Source: Pelagicoccus sp. SDUM812005
Lineage (GTDB): Bacteria; Verrucomicrobiota; Verrucomicrobiia; Opitutales; Opitutaceae
NCBI RefSeq assembly: GCF_031127875.1
Contig: NZ_JARXIA010000023.1
Span: forward strand, 1-64,000
Direction of reading: 5' to 3'
DNA: 64,000 bases
Every line of letters starts with the position of its first letter. Position 1 is the first letter of the stretch. Made by a program: the position numbers and the translations under genes. Positions 25,494-34,343 of this stretch are shown piece by piece. The notes under the pieces were generated by a model that did no database searches, was not told the origin of the DNA, and was given only the letters and a program-made list of their open reading frames with translations.

Positions 25494-26570
25494 TTAGCAG
25501 GGCAAGCTCATGGCCGCGTCGTAGAGCTCCGGCCGCAACACGTTCCTCGCTTTTTCCAGTCGCGCCGACTCGGCCGCCTTGGCGCAGGAACGGCCCAATC
25601 GATCCAAGACCCAATCCGTATCCGAGTCCGTCGGGCGGGCCGAATCGCCATGGTGAAAACGCAAAAATCCGGGCCGGTGCTCCACCCGCCCTAAACCGTA
25701 GTTGAAAGCTGGCGACAAGCACTTGTCCAAAATTTCGGGAGGGCAGTTCACTCGCTTCCGGTCGCTGAGCAGCTCGATGATACGGCCCCGCTGGGTCGGA
25801 TCCTCGCAAATGGCGCCGGCTTCCACGATGGCTGCGATCAAAGCGACGTTTTCCTCGAAATGGTCGCGGGCATAATCCTCCCGAGCCATCAAAACCTTTT
25901 CCGGATGGCCGGGGCTCAAGTCTTCGGAGTTGACCGGCGACCAGCCAATCTTCTCCCCGATCGCCCGACTCGCCCAGGGCTCGCCCACGCAAAACCCATC
26001 AATCGTACCGGCCGCCAAGTTGCGGCACATCTGGGCAGGCGGCAGCGTTACCAGCTCCACGTCGGCATCCGGATCGATGCCAGCCGAAGCCAACCACTCC
26101 CGCAAATGGAAGTTGTGCGGCGAGCAAGCGTACACCGTGGCGAACTTGTACTTGCGAAACGCCTTCCGATTATCCACGTCGACCTTCAAGGTCTCCTTGT
26201 TCTTCACCCCGCGATGGCGCAGCTCCTCGGACAGGACCACCGCATTGCCGCCGCGGCTGATCACCATGCCCGCAACGCAAGGCACCGCGGCCGAGCCCAA
26301 GCCCAATGTCGCTACGAAAGGAAGCGTCGACAAGGCATGGGCCGCCTCCAGCTCGCCAAAAAGAACCTTTTCGCGAATCGTCGCCCAACCGACCTCACGG
26401 CTCAAAACCACATCCAAGCCCTTGCCTTCGAACAACCCATAATGGTCGGCCACCAGCAGCGGAGCAGCGTCCACCAAGCCGATATAGCCCAGACGGATCG
26501 CCGATCTTCGCTTACCCACCAGTCTGGGCATAGCAATTGCTTCAGAATCCTTTTTCTCAAATTCGTCCAT
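25494..26570 (-). CDS. Signal-less NrtA-family protein, probable nitrate sensor (NasS-like)
   Basis: A 358-residue protein homologous to nitrate-binding NrtA (IRLGYIGLVDAAPLLVADHYGLF, ACSPHNFHLREWLASAGI, GFCVGEPWASRAIGEKIGW), with the Glu-Pro-Trp pocket. It has no signal peptide: before the fold begins there is only a short charged stretch. It should therefore stay in the cytoplasm, as does NasS, the nitrate/nitrite sensor that releases the antiterminator NasT. No NasT-like ANTAR protein is present in the window. I chose the ATG at 26570; another at 26531 is possible. The gene is divergent from a LysR regulator, so it may act with that regulator instead. Confidence 0.75.
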   Translation of the reverse strand: MDEFEKKDSEAIAMPRLVGKRRSAIRLGYIGLVDAAPLLVADHYGLFEGKGLDVVLSREVGWATIREKVLFGELEAAHALSTLPFVATLGLGSAAVPCVAGMVISRGGNAVVLSEELRHRGVKNKETLKVDVDNRKAFRKYKFATVYACSPHNFHLREWLASAGIDPDADVELVTLPPAQMCRNLAAGTIDGFCVGEPWASRAIGEKIGWSPVNSEDLSPGHPEKVLMAREDYARDHFEENVALIAAIVEAGAICEDPTQRGRIIELLSDRKRVNCPPEILDKCLSPAFNYGLGRVEHRPGFLRFHHGDSARPTDSDTDWVLDRLGRSCAKAAESARLEKARNVLRPELYDAAMSLPC

Positions 26571-26599
26571 TGGGAACCCAGACAGCGACCTTCGCGCCA

Positions 26600-26621
26600 A
26601 TTTCGTCTTATCGCTTGAAAT
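26600..26621. promoter_or_regulatory. Candidate LysR-type binding site
   Basis: ATTTC-12-GAAAT is a perfect five-base dyad of about the size of LysR T-N11-A boxes. It lies in the 94-base gap between the divergent NasS-like and LysR genes, next to an AT-rich promoter stretch. Confidence 0.45.
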
Positions 26622-26664
26622 CCAAATTATTTTTATATAACCCCTCCACTCAACAATTTCATTC

Positions 26665-27576
26665 ATGCGAGAAGACATCATAGACAGCCGCCAACTCCTA
26701 GCCTTCAAGACCCTCGCCGAGACGGGGAGCTTCACTTTGGCAGCCAAACAGCTCAATCTTACGCAGTCCGCGGTAAGCCATTCCATCAAGGCGCTTGAAG
26801 ATGATCTCGGCTGCCCGCTCATCAATCGACTGGGCCGGAAGATACACCTCACGGAGGCGGGCGACATCTTCCTGGCCGCCGCCGACCGCATCCACCAGCG
26901 CATGCAAAGCGTGCGCGGCGAGCTCGAAGCGCTCAGCCGCTGGGGCGCCGGACGCCTGCGCATCGGGGCCGGCACCACCGCCTGCCAATACATCCTGCCT
27001 ACCGTCATCCGCGAATTCCGCCAGACCTTTCCCGACTGCCAGCTCTCCATCTCTCCCAACAACGCCAAGGAGCTCATGGACGAACTGCGCGGCAACGAGA
27101 TCGACCTCGCTCTCACCCTCTCGCCCCAGACCAGCGACGACATCGATAGCCAATCCGTCTTCGAGGACAACCTCCAGTTCGCCGTCGCTCCCTCCCACCC
27201 CTGGGCCAGCCGCAAAGTCGCTCCTCCGAGCGAAATCGACGAGCAAACCTTCGTCACCTACAGCAAGGGCAGCATGACCTTCGAGTCCATCCGCCGCCAC
27301 TTCCGGGCCGAAGGCCACTCCTTCAACAAGGTTATCGAGCTCGGCTCCATGGAAGCCATCAAGGAGCTGGTCAAAATCGGCATCGGCGTCGGCATCATCG
27401 CCCCTTGGGTCGCCCAAAAGGAGATAGCCGACGGCAGCATCCACCTGCTCGCCCCCAGCCGCAAGCAACTCAAGCGAACCTGGGGCGTTTGCTACCTCAA
27501 AGGCCGCCGCCTCTCCCTCATGGAAGAAACCTTCATCGGCCTCTGCGAAAGCGTCTGCGACTGCCTCGAGCAATAG
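26665..27576 (+). CDS. LysR-family transcriptional regulator
   Basis: A 303-residue LysR regulator. The winged helix-turn-helix covers residues 8-67 (FKTLAETGSFTLAAKQLNLT, QSAVSHSIKALEDDLGC), and the effector domain runs from about 95 to 300. Its place, divergent from the NasS-like gene and upstream of the nitrate import operon, suggests it controls nitrogen or nitrate genes as NtcB, Nac and CysB relatives do. The effector cannot be read from the sequence. A dyad in the shared promoter could be its own site. Confidence 0.88.
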   Translation: MREDIIDSRQLLAFKTLAETGSFTLAAKQLNLTQSAVSHSIKALEDDLGCPLINRLGRKIHLTEAGDIFLAAADRIHQRMQSVRGELEALSRWGAGRLRIGAGTTACQYILPTVIREFRQTFPDCQLSISPNNAKELMDELRGNEIDLALTLSPQTSDDIDSQSVFEDNLQFAVAPSHPWASRKVAPPSEIDEQTFVTYSKGSMTFESIRRHFRAEGHSFNKVIELGSMEAIKELVKIGIGVGIIAPWVAQKEIADGSIHLLAPSRKQLKRTWGVCYLKGRRLSLMEETFIGLCESVCDCLEQ

Positions 27577-27656
27577 GCCATCCCTCCAGGAGCGGCCTTT
27601 CGCGAGACGTCGCCCTAGCCCTGCGGGCCTCCGCCGATCGCGGGCGCGGCCTCTAA
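27577..27656. repeat. Possible second type of palindromic repeat
   Basis: AGGAGCGGCCTTTCGCGA at the left and the complement of TCGCGGGCGCGGCCTCT at the right are imperfect inverted copies around a GC-rich centre. It lies between the convergent LysR and PQQ dehydrogenase genes. It resembles extragenic palindromes, but there is one copy in this window. Confidence 0.4.
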
Positions 27657-29770
27657 TCGCCTAAGGCAAACGCGACGTAATAGTTCCCGCGCGGCGTGCC
27701 CATCTTGCCGCCGCCGCAAGCGACGACCACATGCTGGCGCCCCTCGATCTCGTAAACTGCGGGCGTCGCATAGGCGCCCACTGGCAGCTTGTGCTTCCAG
27801 AGCTCCTCGCCCGTAGCCGCGTCAAAGGCACGAAAATACCCGTCCTTGCTCGCTCCGATAAACAGCAAGCCGCCCGCCGTCACCACCGGTCCGCCGTAAT
27901 TTTCCGTACCCGTCGGCTGGATACCGAGTTTCGTCAGCTCTTCGAATTCCCCCAAGGTCGTCTTCCACAGGTACTCCCCGGTATTCATGTCGATCGCGTT
28001 GAGCGTGCCCCAAGGCGGCTTCACCGCCGGATACCCCTTCGAGTCGAACCAACGTCGGTATCCGGTATGCGTCCACGGACGCGACTTTCCCTCGCCCTTC
28101 TTCGCAGCTCTGTCGGCATGGCGATCCCCTCCCTCGCGGCTCACCAGGAAATCGACCAAGGCATTGAGGTCCCGCTTCTCCAAAAAGCCAAACGGGGGCA
28201 TCACTCCCTTGCCTTGGGTGATGCGTTCGAGAATCCCTTCTCGCGTCATGCGATCTTGGATACCGGTCAAAGCGGGAACGTTCTGGGCTAGGCTTCCCTC
28301 GCGCTCCGCCCCATGGCAGCCCACGCAGTTTTGCATAAAAAGCCGCTGCCCCTCGCTCTCCGCCGCAGTCGCGTCCACCATCGTCAAAACCCAGGGCATC
28401 TCGTTGCCATTGACGTAGAGAATGCCGTTCGGATCCACTGCCGCTCCGCCCCACTCCCCGCCGCCATCGAAACCTGGAAAGATGATGGTGCCCTCCTTGC
28501 TCGGCGGCATGAAGGGCAGGTGCGGACGCAAGGTCACGAAACGGTCCATCACCTCCCGATGCGCCTCCGGCGATATATCCGTAATCTGGTCCGCCGAAAA
28601 TTGCTGCCGCGCGAAGGGAGCCGGCTTCGTGGGCAGCGGCTGGGTCGGCCAAGTCTGCTCGCCCCGCAAGTCCGACCACGGCACCGGAACCTCCTCGATG
28701 GGAAACAAAGGCTCGCCCGTCACTCGATTGAAGAGAAACACATGGCCCGACTTCGTGATCTGAGCCACCGCCGGAATGGACTTTCCCTCGCGATGCACCG
28801 TCAAGAGATTCGGAGGGGCCGGCAAGTCCCGATCCCACAGGTCGTGCCGCACGAACTGATAGTGCCAAATCCGCTCCCCTGTCGCCGCGTCCAAAGCAAT
28901 CAAGCAGTTGGCAAACAAGTTCTCCCCCAACCGATCCCCGCCCCAAAAGTCGAAAGCCGCCGAACCGGTCGGGCAAAAGATAATCCCCCGCTCCACGTCT
29001 ACGCTCATCCCCGCCCACACGTTGGCCCCGCCTACGCTCCGGTAAGCTTCCGGCGGCCAAGTGTCGTAGCCAAGCTCGCCCGGCTGGGGAATGGTATTGA
29101 AACGCCAGACCAATTCGCCCGTGCGCACGCTATAGGCCCGGATCGTTCCCGGAGCCGCCGGAGCCGGCCCCTCTCCCACCCGCATCGGCATCACGATCAA
29201 GTCGCCATACACCACCCCGGGCGTATTGGCCATCACCTGCAAGCCTTCCGTGTCCCGTCCCAAGTCCGCCTTCAAGTCAACCCGCCCCGCTTCCCCAAAG
29301 GATTCGATCCGCTGCCCCGTCCTCGGATCCACGGCGATCAAGAACCGGCTCACGCCAAAAAGGATTCGCGACGCGTCACCATTCTCCCAATACGCCAAGC
29401 CGCGATTCACACCACGCCCTTCCGAAACCTCCAAGCCATCGTAAGGATCCAACTTCCAGAGCAGCTCCCCCGTGCGGGCATCGAGAGCGATGAGGTCGAT
29501 GTTCGCATCCGTGCCATAGAGCACCCCGTCTATGACCAGGGGATTGCATTGCATCTCCGAACGGCTTCCCTCCGGCCTGCCGTTTGGGTCGCCGTTCCAA
29601 ATCCACGCGACTTCGAGGCGGGAAACGTTATCGGCGTTGATCTGCGAAAGCTCCGAAAACTGGCTCGAGGAGCGATCCCCGAGGTAAGCGCTCCAATCCC
29701 TGGAACTGGAAGCGAAACAAAACGCCGCGCCGAAGCACAGCGGGAGGAAAAGGGTAGATAAACGGGGCAT
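27653..29770 (-). CDS. PQQ-dependent dehydrogenase with inserted cytochrome c domain
   Basis: A 705-residue secreted quinoprotein with a signal peptide (residues 1-20). The eight-bladed PQQ propeller begins with WSAYLGDRSSSQFSEL, and blades carry repeats such as LIALDARTGELLWK, LIALDAATGERIWHYQ and FRAFDAATGEELWKHKLP. A cytochrome c domain with CVGCH (near residue 485) is inserted before the last blades, as in membrane glucose and quinate-type quinohemoproteins. It would oxidise an alcohol, sugar or cyclic polyol in the periplasm and pass electrons to its own heme. No PQQ synthesis gene is seen. It follows the aldehyde oxidoreductase genes on the same strand with a 112-base gap. Confidence 0.85.
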   Translation of the reverse strand: MPRLSTLFLPLCFGAAFCFASSSRDWSAYLGDRSSSQFSELSQINADNVSRLEVAWIWNGDPNGRPEGSRSEMQCNPLVIDGVLYGTDANIDLIALDARTGELLWKLDPYDGLEVSEGRGVNRGLAYWENGDASRILFGVSRFLIAVDPRTGQRIESFGEAGRVDLKADLGRDTEGLQVMANTPGVVYGDLIVMPMRVGEGPAPAAPGTIRAYSVRTGELVWRFNTIPQPGELGYDTWPPEAYRSVGGANVWAGMSVDVERGIIFCPTGSAAFDFWGGDRLGENLFANCLIALDAATGERIWHYQFVRHDLWDRDLPAPPNLLTVHREGKSIPAVAQITKSGHVFLFNRVTGEPLFPIEEVPVPWSDLRGEQTWPTQPLPTKPAPFARQQFSADQITDISPEAHREVMDRFVTLRPHLPFMPPSKEGTIIFPGFDGGGEWGGAAVDPNGILYVNGNEMPWVLTMVDATAAESEGQRLFMQNCVGCHGAEREGSLAQNVPALTGIQDRMTREGILERITQGKGVMPPFGFLEKRDLNALVDFLVSREGGDRHADRAAKKGEGKSRPWTHTGYRRWFDSKGYPAVKPPWGTLNAIDMNTGEYLWKTTLGEFEELTKLGIQPTGTENYGGPVVTAGGLLFIGASKDGYFRAFDAATGEELWKHKLPVGAYATPAVYEIEGRQHVVVACGGGKMGTPRGNYYVAFALGD

Positions 29771-29882
29771 GCCTGAATCTCCACAAAATCCCTCCGCCGA
29801 TCAATCCTGTAGCGCCGGGGGTTAAAAACACCGGACTCAGCACTTCGCGGCATGCCCGCTCCCGATACAAACTCGACTCGAA

Positions 29883-32072
29883 CTACCCCATCAGGTCTTC
29901 CATCCTGATCGGCAAGGTACGGATTCGCTTTCCTGTCGCGTGGTAAACGGCGTTACCAATAGCAGGCGCGACTCCTGTCAGCCCGACTTCCCCAATGCCC
30001 CGCGCCCCGAGCTTTCCAATATGAGGGTCTGGGACGTTCAATAGGCTTAAATCGATTTCCGGGCAATCCGTCATGACCGGTACCAGGTAGTCAGCAAGAT
30101 TATCCGTCACCGGCCTGCCGGTGCGCTTGTCGTAGACCGACTCTTCCAACAATGCCATTCCCACTCCCATTACAATAGCGCCGTAAACCTGGTTGCTGGC
30201 TGTATCCAAATTTATGATGCGTCCGGAGTCGATCACGCTCGTAACTCGACTCACACGAAGACGCCCGAGGCCCGCATCCCAACGCACCTCCGCGCAGTGC
30301 GCGCCAAAACTGCGAAACGAATAGCGCTCCTGCTCTTCGCCCGGCGAGGCTTCGCCTTTTCCGGATACGAAGGAAAGCCGTTTGCTCTCCAAGACCTCCC
30401 CAATGCTCCGGGACGCTCCACCAGAACGCGAGCAGAGCTTGCCTCCCACCATCCTCAGCGACTTCTTATCGCTGCCCGCAAACGGCCCATCCTCGGCGAC
30501 CGCCAAGTCGAGCAAAGCGTCGATTGCCTTCTCCGTCGCCTCCGCGATGGCCGGAACAACCGTGGCCGTCACCATAGACCCACCGGAAATGGGACCGGTG
30601 GGCAAACGCGAATTTCCAATGCGCACTTCAATCGAATCAAAGGGCAGCCCCGTCAACTCCTTCACCATCTGAGCGAAAACCGTATAGGTTCCGGTTCCGA
30701 TATCCTGGGTCGCGCACGAGATCCGAGCCTTTCCGCTCTGCAGCAAATCCACGGTCACGGTCGCGCTCGAACGCATCGCCGCCCACGACGTGGAGGCGAT
30801 CCCCCACCCGATGACCTCGCTCCCCTCGCGCATCGATCCCACCTCAGGGTTTCGCTGACTCCAACCAAATCGTGCCGCCGCCTCCCTCAAGCAGCGTTCA
30901 TGCAAGTTGATCGACCAAGGAAGGTCTTTCGCCTCGTCTCGCTGAGCCACGTTTCGCAAGCGGAGCTCCAGCGGATCGATCTTCAACTCGACTGCCAGCT
31001 CGTCCAAGGCGCTCTCCAACGCCCACAAGCCAGGCGTCTCCCCCGGACCTCTCATCGGAGTAGGCGTCCCTACGTGCGACCTGACGACACCCTGCGAAAT
31101 CGAAACGTTCGGACACTGGTACAAGGAAGCGCTCACATCGGGACACGACTCCTCGTACTGGTCCACTTGGGATGTCTGATTCACCGCCTCGTGACGCAGT
31201 GAAACCAAATGCCCGTCCTCATCCGCTGCGAGGCGCAAACGCTGGCGGGTACGCGGACGGTGTCCGGCAGAAGTAAACTGACCGCGACGATCCAACGAAA
31301 ATTGTACCGGCCTTCCCACTACACGGGAAGCTTCGGCTGCAAGAATGGATGGAGACCACAAAAACAGCTTGCCGCCAAAACCGCCGCCCACGAATCGAGA
31401 GCGCACCTCGACGTCGCTTTCAGGCAAGCCAAACGTATTCGCCAAAGCCTTACTTTGTCCGACCACCCATTGCGTACTGTCCTCCACCACTAGACGCTCC
31501 TCCTCCCACCACGCAACCGCCCCATGCAATTCCATCGCGCAGTGGATCCCTACCGGAGTCTCGTAGGTCGCGTCGATACGAGCGTGCCCTCGGTCAAAGG
31601 CCTCCGCCGCCTGCCCTCGACTCGAAGCATCCGTCTGCTCGATCTTGCCTTCCCGAAGATCGCGCTCGAAGTCCAAGCTCACCTGCTCATCCTCCTTATA
31701 CTTCAGCTCCAGGAGCTGCGCTCCGTGCCGAGCGACCTCGAAACTCTCCGCGACGACTAAGGCCAGAATCTGTCCCGCATAATAAATGCGATTGTCTTCG
31801 AAAGGAGGCCTGCGCTCCCCTACGTTAAGCGATTCAGGGCAGCGAAATAACTTCGGCGCGTCCAAGGCATGCAACACCGTCAGCACTCCCGGGAGGGCTA
31901 GCGTAGCCGTTGCGTCTACCGCAAGCAGCTCTCCGGAAGCAATTTCGCTGTGGGCCGCGCACGCGTACGCCTGACCCTCCCTTTGGTGATCGGTCGCATA
32001 GAGTGCCGCCCCCGTTACCTTCAAATGCCCATCTTTTCGATTCAAAGGCCTGCCTATGATATTCGTATCCAT
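29883..32072 (-). CDS. paoC: Molybdenum subunit of a xanthine dehydrogenase-family aldehyde oxidoreductase
   Basis: A 729-residue molybdopterin-cytosine-dinucleotide subunit (PaoC/YagR type). It opens with IGRPLNRKDGHLKVTGAALY and has the glycine-rich FVGGGFGGKLF segment. It ends with GARGIGEVGLTG, which includes the glutamate that acts as catalytic base. It would oxidise aldehydes or N-heterocycles by hydroxylation. I use the ATG at 32072, 20 bases past the FAD-subunit stop; a TTG nine bases upstream is possible. It has no Tat signal, but PaoA-type partners can carry it. No PaoD/XdhC-like maturation gene lies nearby. Confidence 0.85.
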   Translation of the reverse strand: MDTNIIGRPLNRKDGHLKVTGAALYATDHQREGQAYACAAHSEIASGELLAVDATATLALPGVLTVLHALDAPKLFRCPESLNVGERRPPFEDNRIYYAGQILALVVAESFEVARHGAQLLELKYKEDEQVSLDFERDLREGKIEQTDASSRGQAAEAFDRGHARIDATYETPVGIHCAMELHGAVAWWEEERLVVEDSTQWVVGQSKALANTFGLPESDVEVRSRFVGGGFGGKLFLWSPSILAAEASRVVGRPVQFSLDRRGQFTSAGHRPRTRQRLRLAADEDGHLVSLRHEAVNQTSQVDQYEESCPDVSASLYQCPNVSISQGVVRSHVGTPTPMRGPGETPGLWALESALDELAVELKIDPLELRLRNVAQRDEAKDLPWSINLHERCLREAAARFGWSQRNPEVGSMREGSEVIGWGIASTSWAAMRSSATVTVDLLQSGKARISCATQDIGTGTYTVFAQMVKELTGLPFDSIEVRIGNSRLPTGPISGGSMVTATVVPAIAEATEKAIDALLDLAVAEDGPFAGSDKKSLRMVGGKLCSRSGGASRSIGEVLESKRLSFVSGKGEASPGEEQERYSFRSFGAHCAEVRWDAGLGRLRVSRVTSVIDSGRIINLDTASNQVYGAIVMGVGMALLEESVYDKRTGRPVTDNLADYLVPVMTDCPEIDLSLLNVPDPHIGKLGARGIGEVGLTGVAPAIGNAVYHATGKRIRTLPIRMEDLMG

Positions 32073-32091
32073 TCGCTTCAACGCCCAGAGT

Positions 32092-33090
32092 TCATACTTG
32101 CGCCTCGACCCTCTCTCGCGCGATCGCCAGAGCCCTCACGATTAATCCGCGAGCGAGCGGCACCTTGTACGCATTATCCGGTTGGGTGATCGCTCCTTCC
32201 ATGGCCAGCGCTGCCGCTTCCTCGTAGAGTTCCGAACTGGGCTCGTTTCCCTCCAGGCAATTTTCAGCCTCGAACGCTCGCCACGGCTTGGTCGCGACTC
32301 CGCCCAGAGCGATTCTGGCAGCAGCGATTCGCCCTTCTACCAGGGCAAAAGAGACTGCGGCAGATGCCAGAGCGAACTCGTAGCTCGCCCTGTCCCTGCT
32401 TTTCAAATACACGCTAGAGGCCCCTTCCACGTTGGGCGGAAGCACGACCCCAGTGATGAGCTCGCCCGGATCAATCGCATGCTCGCGATCCGGCCTGTCT
32501 CCCGGCAACAAATGGAAATCCGAAAAGGGTATATCGCGAGTTCCCGCCAGCCCTTCCACACGAACCTTAGCCTCGAAGGCCGCCAACGCCACACACATGT
32601 CAGACGGATGCGTCGCGATACAGTGCTCGCTCGTTCCTAATACGGCATGCGATCTCGCATAGCCTCCCAAAGCCGCGCATCCACTCCCCGGCGACCTCTT
32701 ATTGCAAGGCGAGTAGTTGTCGCGAAAATAGGGACACCGAGCCCGCTGCATGACGTTGCCCGCCACCGTGGCCATGTTTCTCAGTTGCGGAGAAGCGCCC
32801 GAAAGCAGCGCTTCGGACAAGGCTTGGTAGTCTCTCCTTACTTTCTGGTGCCAAGCAAGGTCGCTATTGCGGACATTGGCGCCGATAAGGATCCCGCCAT
32901 CCTCCAGTAGATCCACGGTATCCATATCGACATTACGGACATCGACTACCTTAGCCGGACGCATGACGTTCAGCTTGAGCAAATCGATCAAGGTCGTTCC
33001 TCCAGCTAAAAAGCAGCTTTCCTCGCTTTCCGTCGACATGGAGCAGGCCTCCTCGACGGTGCTCGCTCTCTCGTAATGAAACGGTTTCAT
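32092..33090 (-). CDS. paoB: FAD subunit of the aldehyde oxidoreductase, with an extra [4Fe-4S] site
   Basis: A 332-residue protein of the FAD-binding CoxM/XdhB family, starting MKPFHYERAST with FLAGGTTLIDLLK at the FAD site and LRNMATVAGNVMQRARCPYF. The Cys-rich insert CPYFRDNYSPCNKRSPGSGC matches PaoB/YagS, where four cysteines bind a [4Fe-4S] cluster. The ATG overlaps the stop of the upstream [2Fe-2S] gene (ATGA), indicating translational coupling. The longer ORF starting at 33453 runs over that gene in another frame and was rejected. Confidence 0.85.
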   Translation of the reverse strand: MKPFHYERASTVEEACSMSTESEESCFLAGGTTLIDLLKLNVMRPAKVVDVRNVDMDTVDLLEDGGILIGANVRNSDLAWHQKVRRDYQALSEALLSGASPQLRNMATVAGNVMQRARCPYFRDNYSPCNKRSPGSGCAALGGYARSHAVLGTSEHCIATHPSDMCVALAAFEAKVRVEGLAGTRDIPFSDFHLLPGDRPDREHAIDPGELITGVVLPPNVEGASSVYLKSRDRASYEFALASAAVSFALVEGRIAAARIALGGVATKPWRAFEAENCLEGNEPSSELYEEAAALAMEGAITQPDNAYKVPLARGLIVRALAIARERVEAQV

Positions 33091-33647
33091 AGATCCTCGT
33101 CGCGCGACGCCTCCCTCCGGTTTCCAGCCCGCTTCACGTCCGAAACAGCAGCAAGAATATTCCTGTACGCCCCGCAACGGCAGAGATTGCCGCTCATGGA
33201 TTCCGCCAAGCTTTGCGGGTCCGCCGACCACGGCTCGTTCAACATTCCGACCGCCGAAACGATCTGACCGCAGGTGCAGTATCCGCACTGGAACGCGTCG
33301 TGGTCGAGGAACGCTTGCTGCATGGCGTGCAGCTCGCCGTTTTCGGAAGCGATGCCCTCGATCGTTCGCAGATCGCACCCCTCCGCCATCACAGAGAGCA
33401 TAAGGCAAGCGTTCACGCGTCGTCCGTCCAGAAGGATCGTACAAGCGCCGCACTGTCCATGGTCGCAGCCTTTCTTAACTCCCGTGCACGCGAAGCGCTC
33501 GCGCAGGGTATCCAACAACACCTCACGAGGTTCCACAGCCACCACTTGCCTACGCCCATTCACCCTGAGCTCGATGGAGGTCTGCGCTACCTCCTCAGAG
33601 CTAGGACTTCTCGCGAGAGCCCCTTCGTCTCGATTTATCAATTTCAT
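33087..33647 (-). CDS. paoA: [2Fe-2S] subunit of the aldehyde oxidoreductase
   Basis: A 186-residue iron-sulfur subunit (PaoA/YagT/CoxS family). The N-terminal plant-type ferredoxin fold carries CTGVKKGCDHGQCGACTILL, and the C-terminal helical domain has CGYCTCGQ and CRCGAYRNI for the second cluster. I place the start at MKLINRDEG, because the 60 residues of the longer ORF upstream look like promoter DNA. No Tat signal follows this start, unlike E. coli PaoA, which suggests a cytoplasmic enzyme. It is first in a three-gene operon with paoB and paoC. Confidence 0.82.
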   Translation of the reverse strand: MKLINRDEGALARSPSSEEVAQTSIELRVNGRRQVVAVEPREVLLDTLRERFACTGVKKGCDHGQCGACTILLDGRRVNACLMLSVMAEGCDLRTIEGIASENGELHAMQQAFLDHDAFQCGYCTCGQIVSAVGMLNEPWSADPQSLAESMSGNLCRCGAYRNILAAVSDVKRAGNRREASRDEDL

Positions 33648-34078
33648 TATAGTCTGGATGTCTTGCTTGGGTGCCCGCCGCGACACGATATATACGCCAC
33701 CGAGACGAACTCCGAGAGCTCCGCTATAGAGAGTCTCTAGAGAGCTGATAGCAATGTGACCGTGCCTCTTGCAGATTCTAGGCCAGCTTACTTTCGAACC
33801 GCATTGCTCTATAATGGGGGCGATCACATTCGAGCCGCGTAGCGATAAAAAACAGCTTTCGAGCCATTCCAGCCCTGGCTACGGACCCCGAAGGTTGATG
33901 GCATCGCGCATTCGCGTCCGGTGCAGCCTGCAACGCACGCCCGGATTTCGCTATCCTTATACCCAACTTCCGTGAGTTGGCCCTTCCTATGCATTACAAC
34001 TGGGCCGCAGAGCGAAACCCACGCGCCGCGCCGGACGCCCCTTTGAGCGTTATACAAAAATTAGAGGAGACCAAATCC
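33648..34078. other. Divergent promoter region between the aldehyde oxidoreductase and end-joining operons
   Basis: I see no supported gene. A ten-base palindrome TCTCTAGAGA lies at 33734-33743 and may be an operator for the minus-strand operon. TATATATCG at about 33685-33695 could hold its -10 element. Nearer the plus-strand operon is a strong ribosome-binding site (AGAGGAG, 34063-34069). Confidence 0.4.
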
Positions 34079-34336
34079 ATGCCTACCAAAGACCACGGCC
34101 CCAGCATCAAGGACGACGAACAATACGAAGCGCTGCGCAGGAAAGGAATGAGCAAGGAAAAGGCTGCTCGCATCGCGAACTCGGACCGGAGCAAAACCGC
34201 GAAGAAAGGCGGCGAATCGCCCAAGTACGAAGAGTGGACGAAAAAGGACCTTTACCAAAAAGCGGCGGAAGTCGACATCGAGGGCCGCTCCTCCATGTCC
34301 AAAGAAGAACTTATAGACGCCCTGCGAAACCATTGA
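34079..34336 (+). CDS. Small Rho-N/SAP-like protein associated with Ku
   Basis: An 85-residue basic protein with a good ribosome-binding site (GAGGAG, about nine bases before ATG). The N-terminal half (SIKDDEQYEALRRKGMSKEK) is a charged helical segment of a DUF7218-like type. The C-terminal half (WTKKDLYQKAAEVDIEGR, MSKEELIDALRNH) is a helix-extended-helix of the Rho N-terminal/SAP kind, which binds nucleic acid. It ends seven bases before ku, so it is probably co-expressed with the end-joining genes. Rho-N or SAP modules are also found fused to the C-terminus of some Ku proteins. I choose the ATG at 34079 over the longer ORF because of the ribosome-binding site. Confidence 0.75.
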   Translation: MPTKDHGPSIKDDEQYEALRRKGMSKEKAARIANSDRSKTAKKGGESPKYEEWTKKDLYQKAAEVDIEGRSSMSKEELIDALRNH

Positions 34337-34343
34337 TCACGCC

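Noticed and set aside
25241-25705. Plus-strand ORF before the NasS-like gene
   Set aside because: It starts with TTG, crosses the terminator of the opposite gene and overlaps its coding end by about 210 bases. The first 60 residues look protein-like, so a short remnant cannot be excluded.
26571-27257. N-terminal extension of the NasS-like ORF
   Set aside because: It lies over the LysR gene on the other strand; the LysR helix-turn-helix there is certain, and the extension has no family resemblance.
33091-33453. N-terminal extension of the PaoB-like ORF
   Set aside because: It overlaps the [2Fe-2S] gene in another frame; the ATGA-coupled start at 33090 matches the family.
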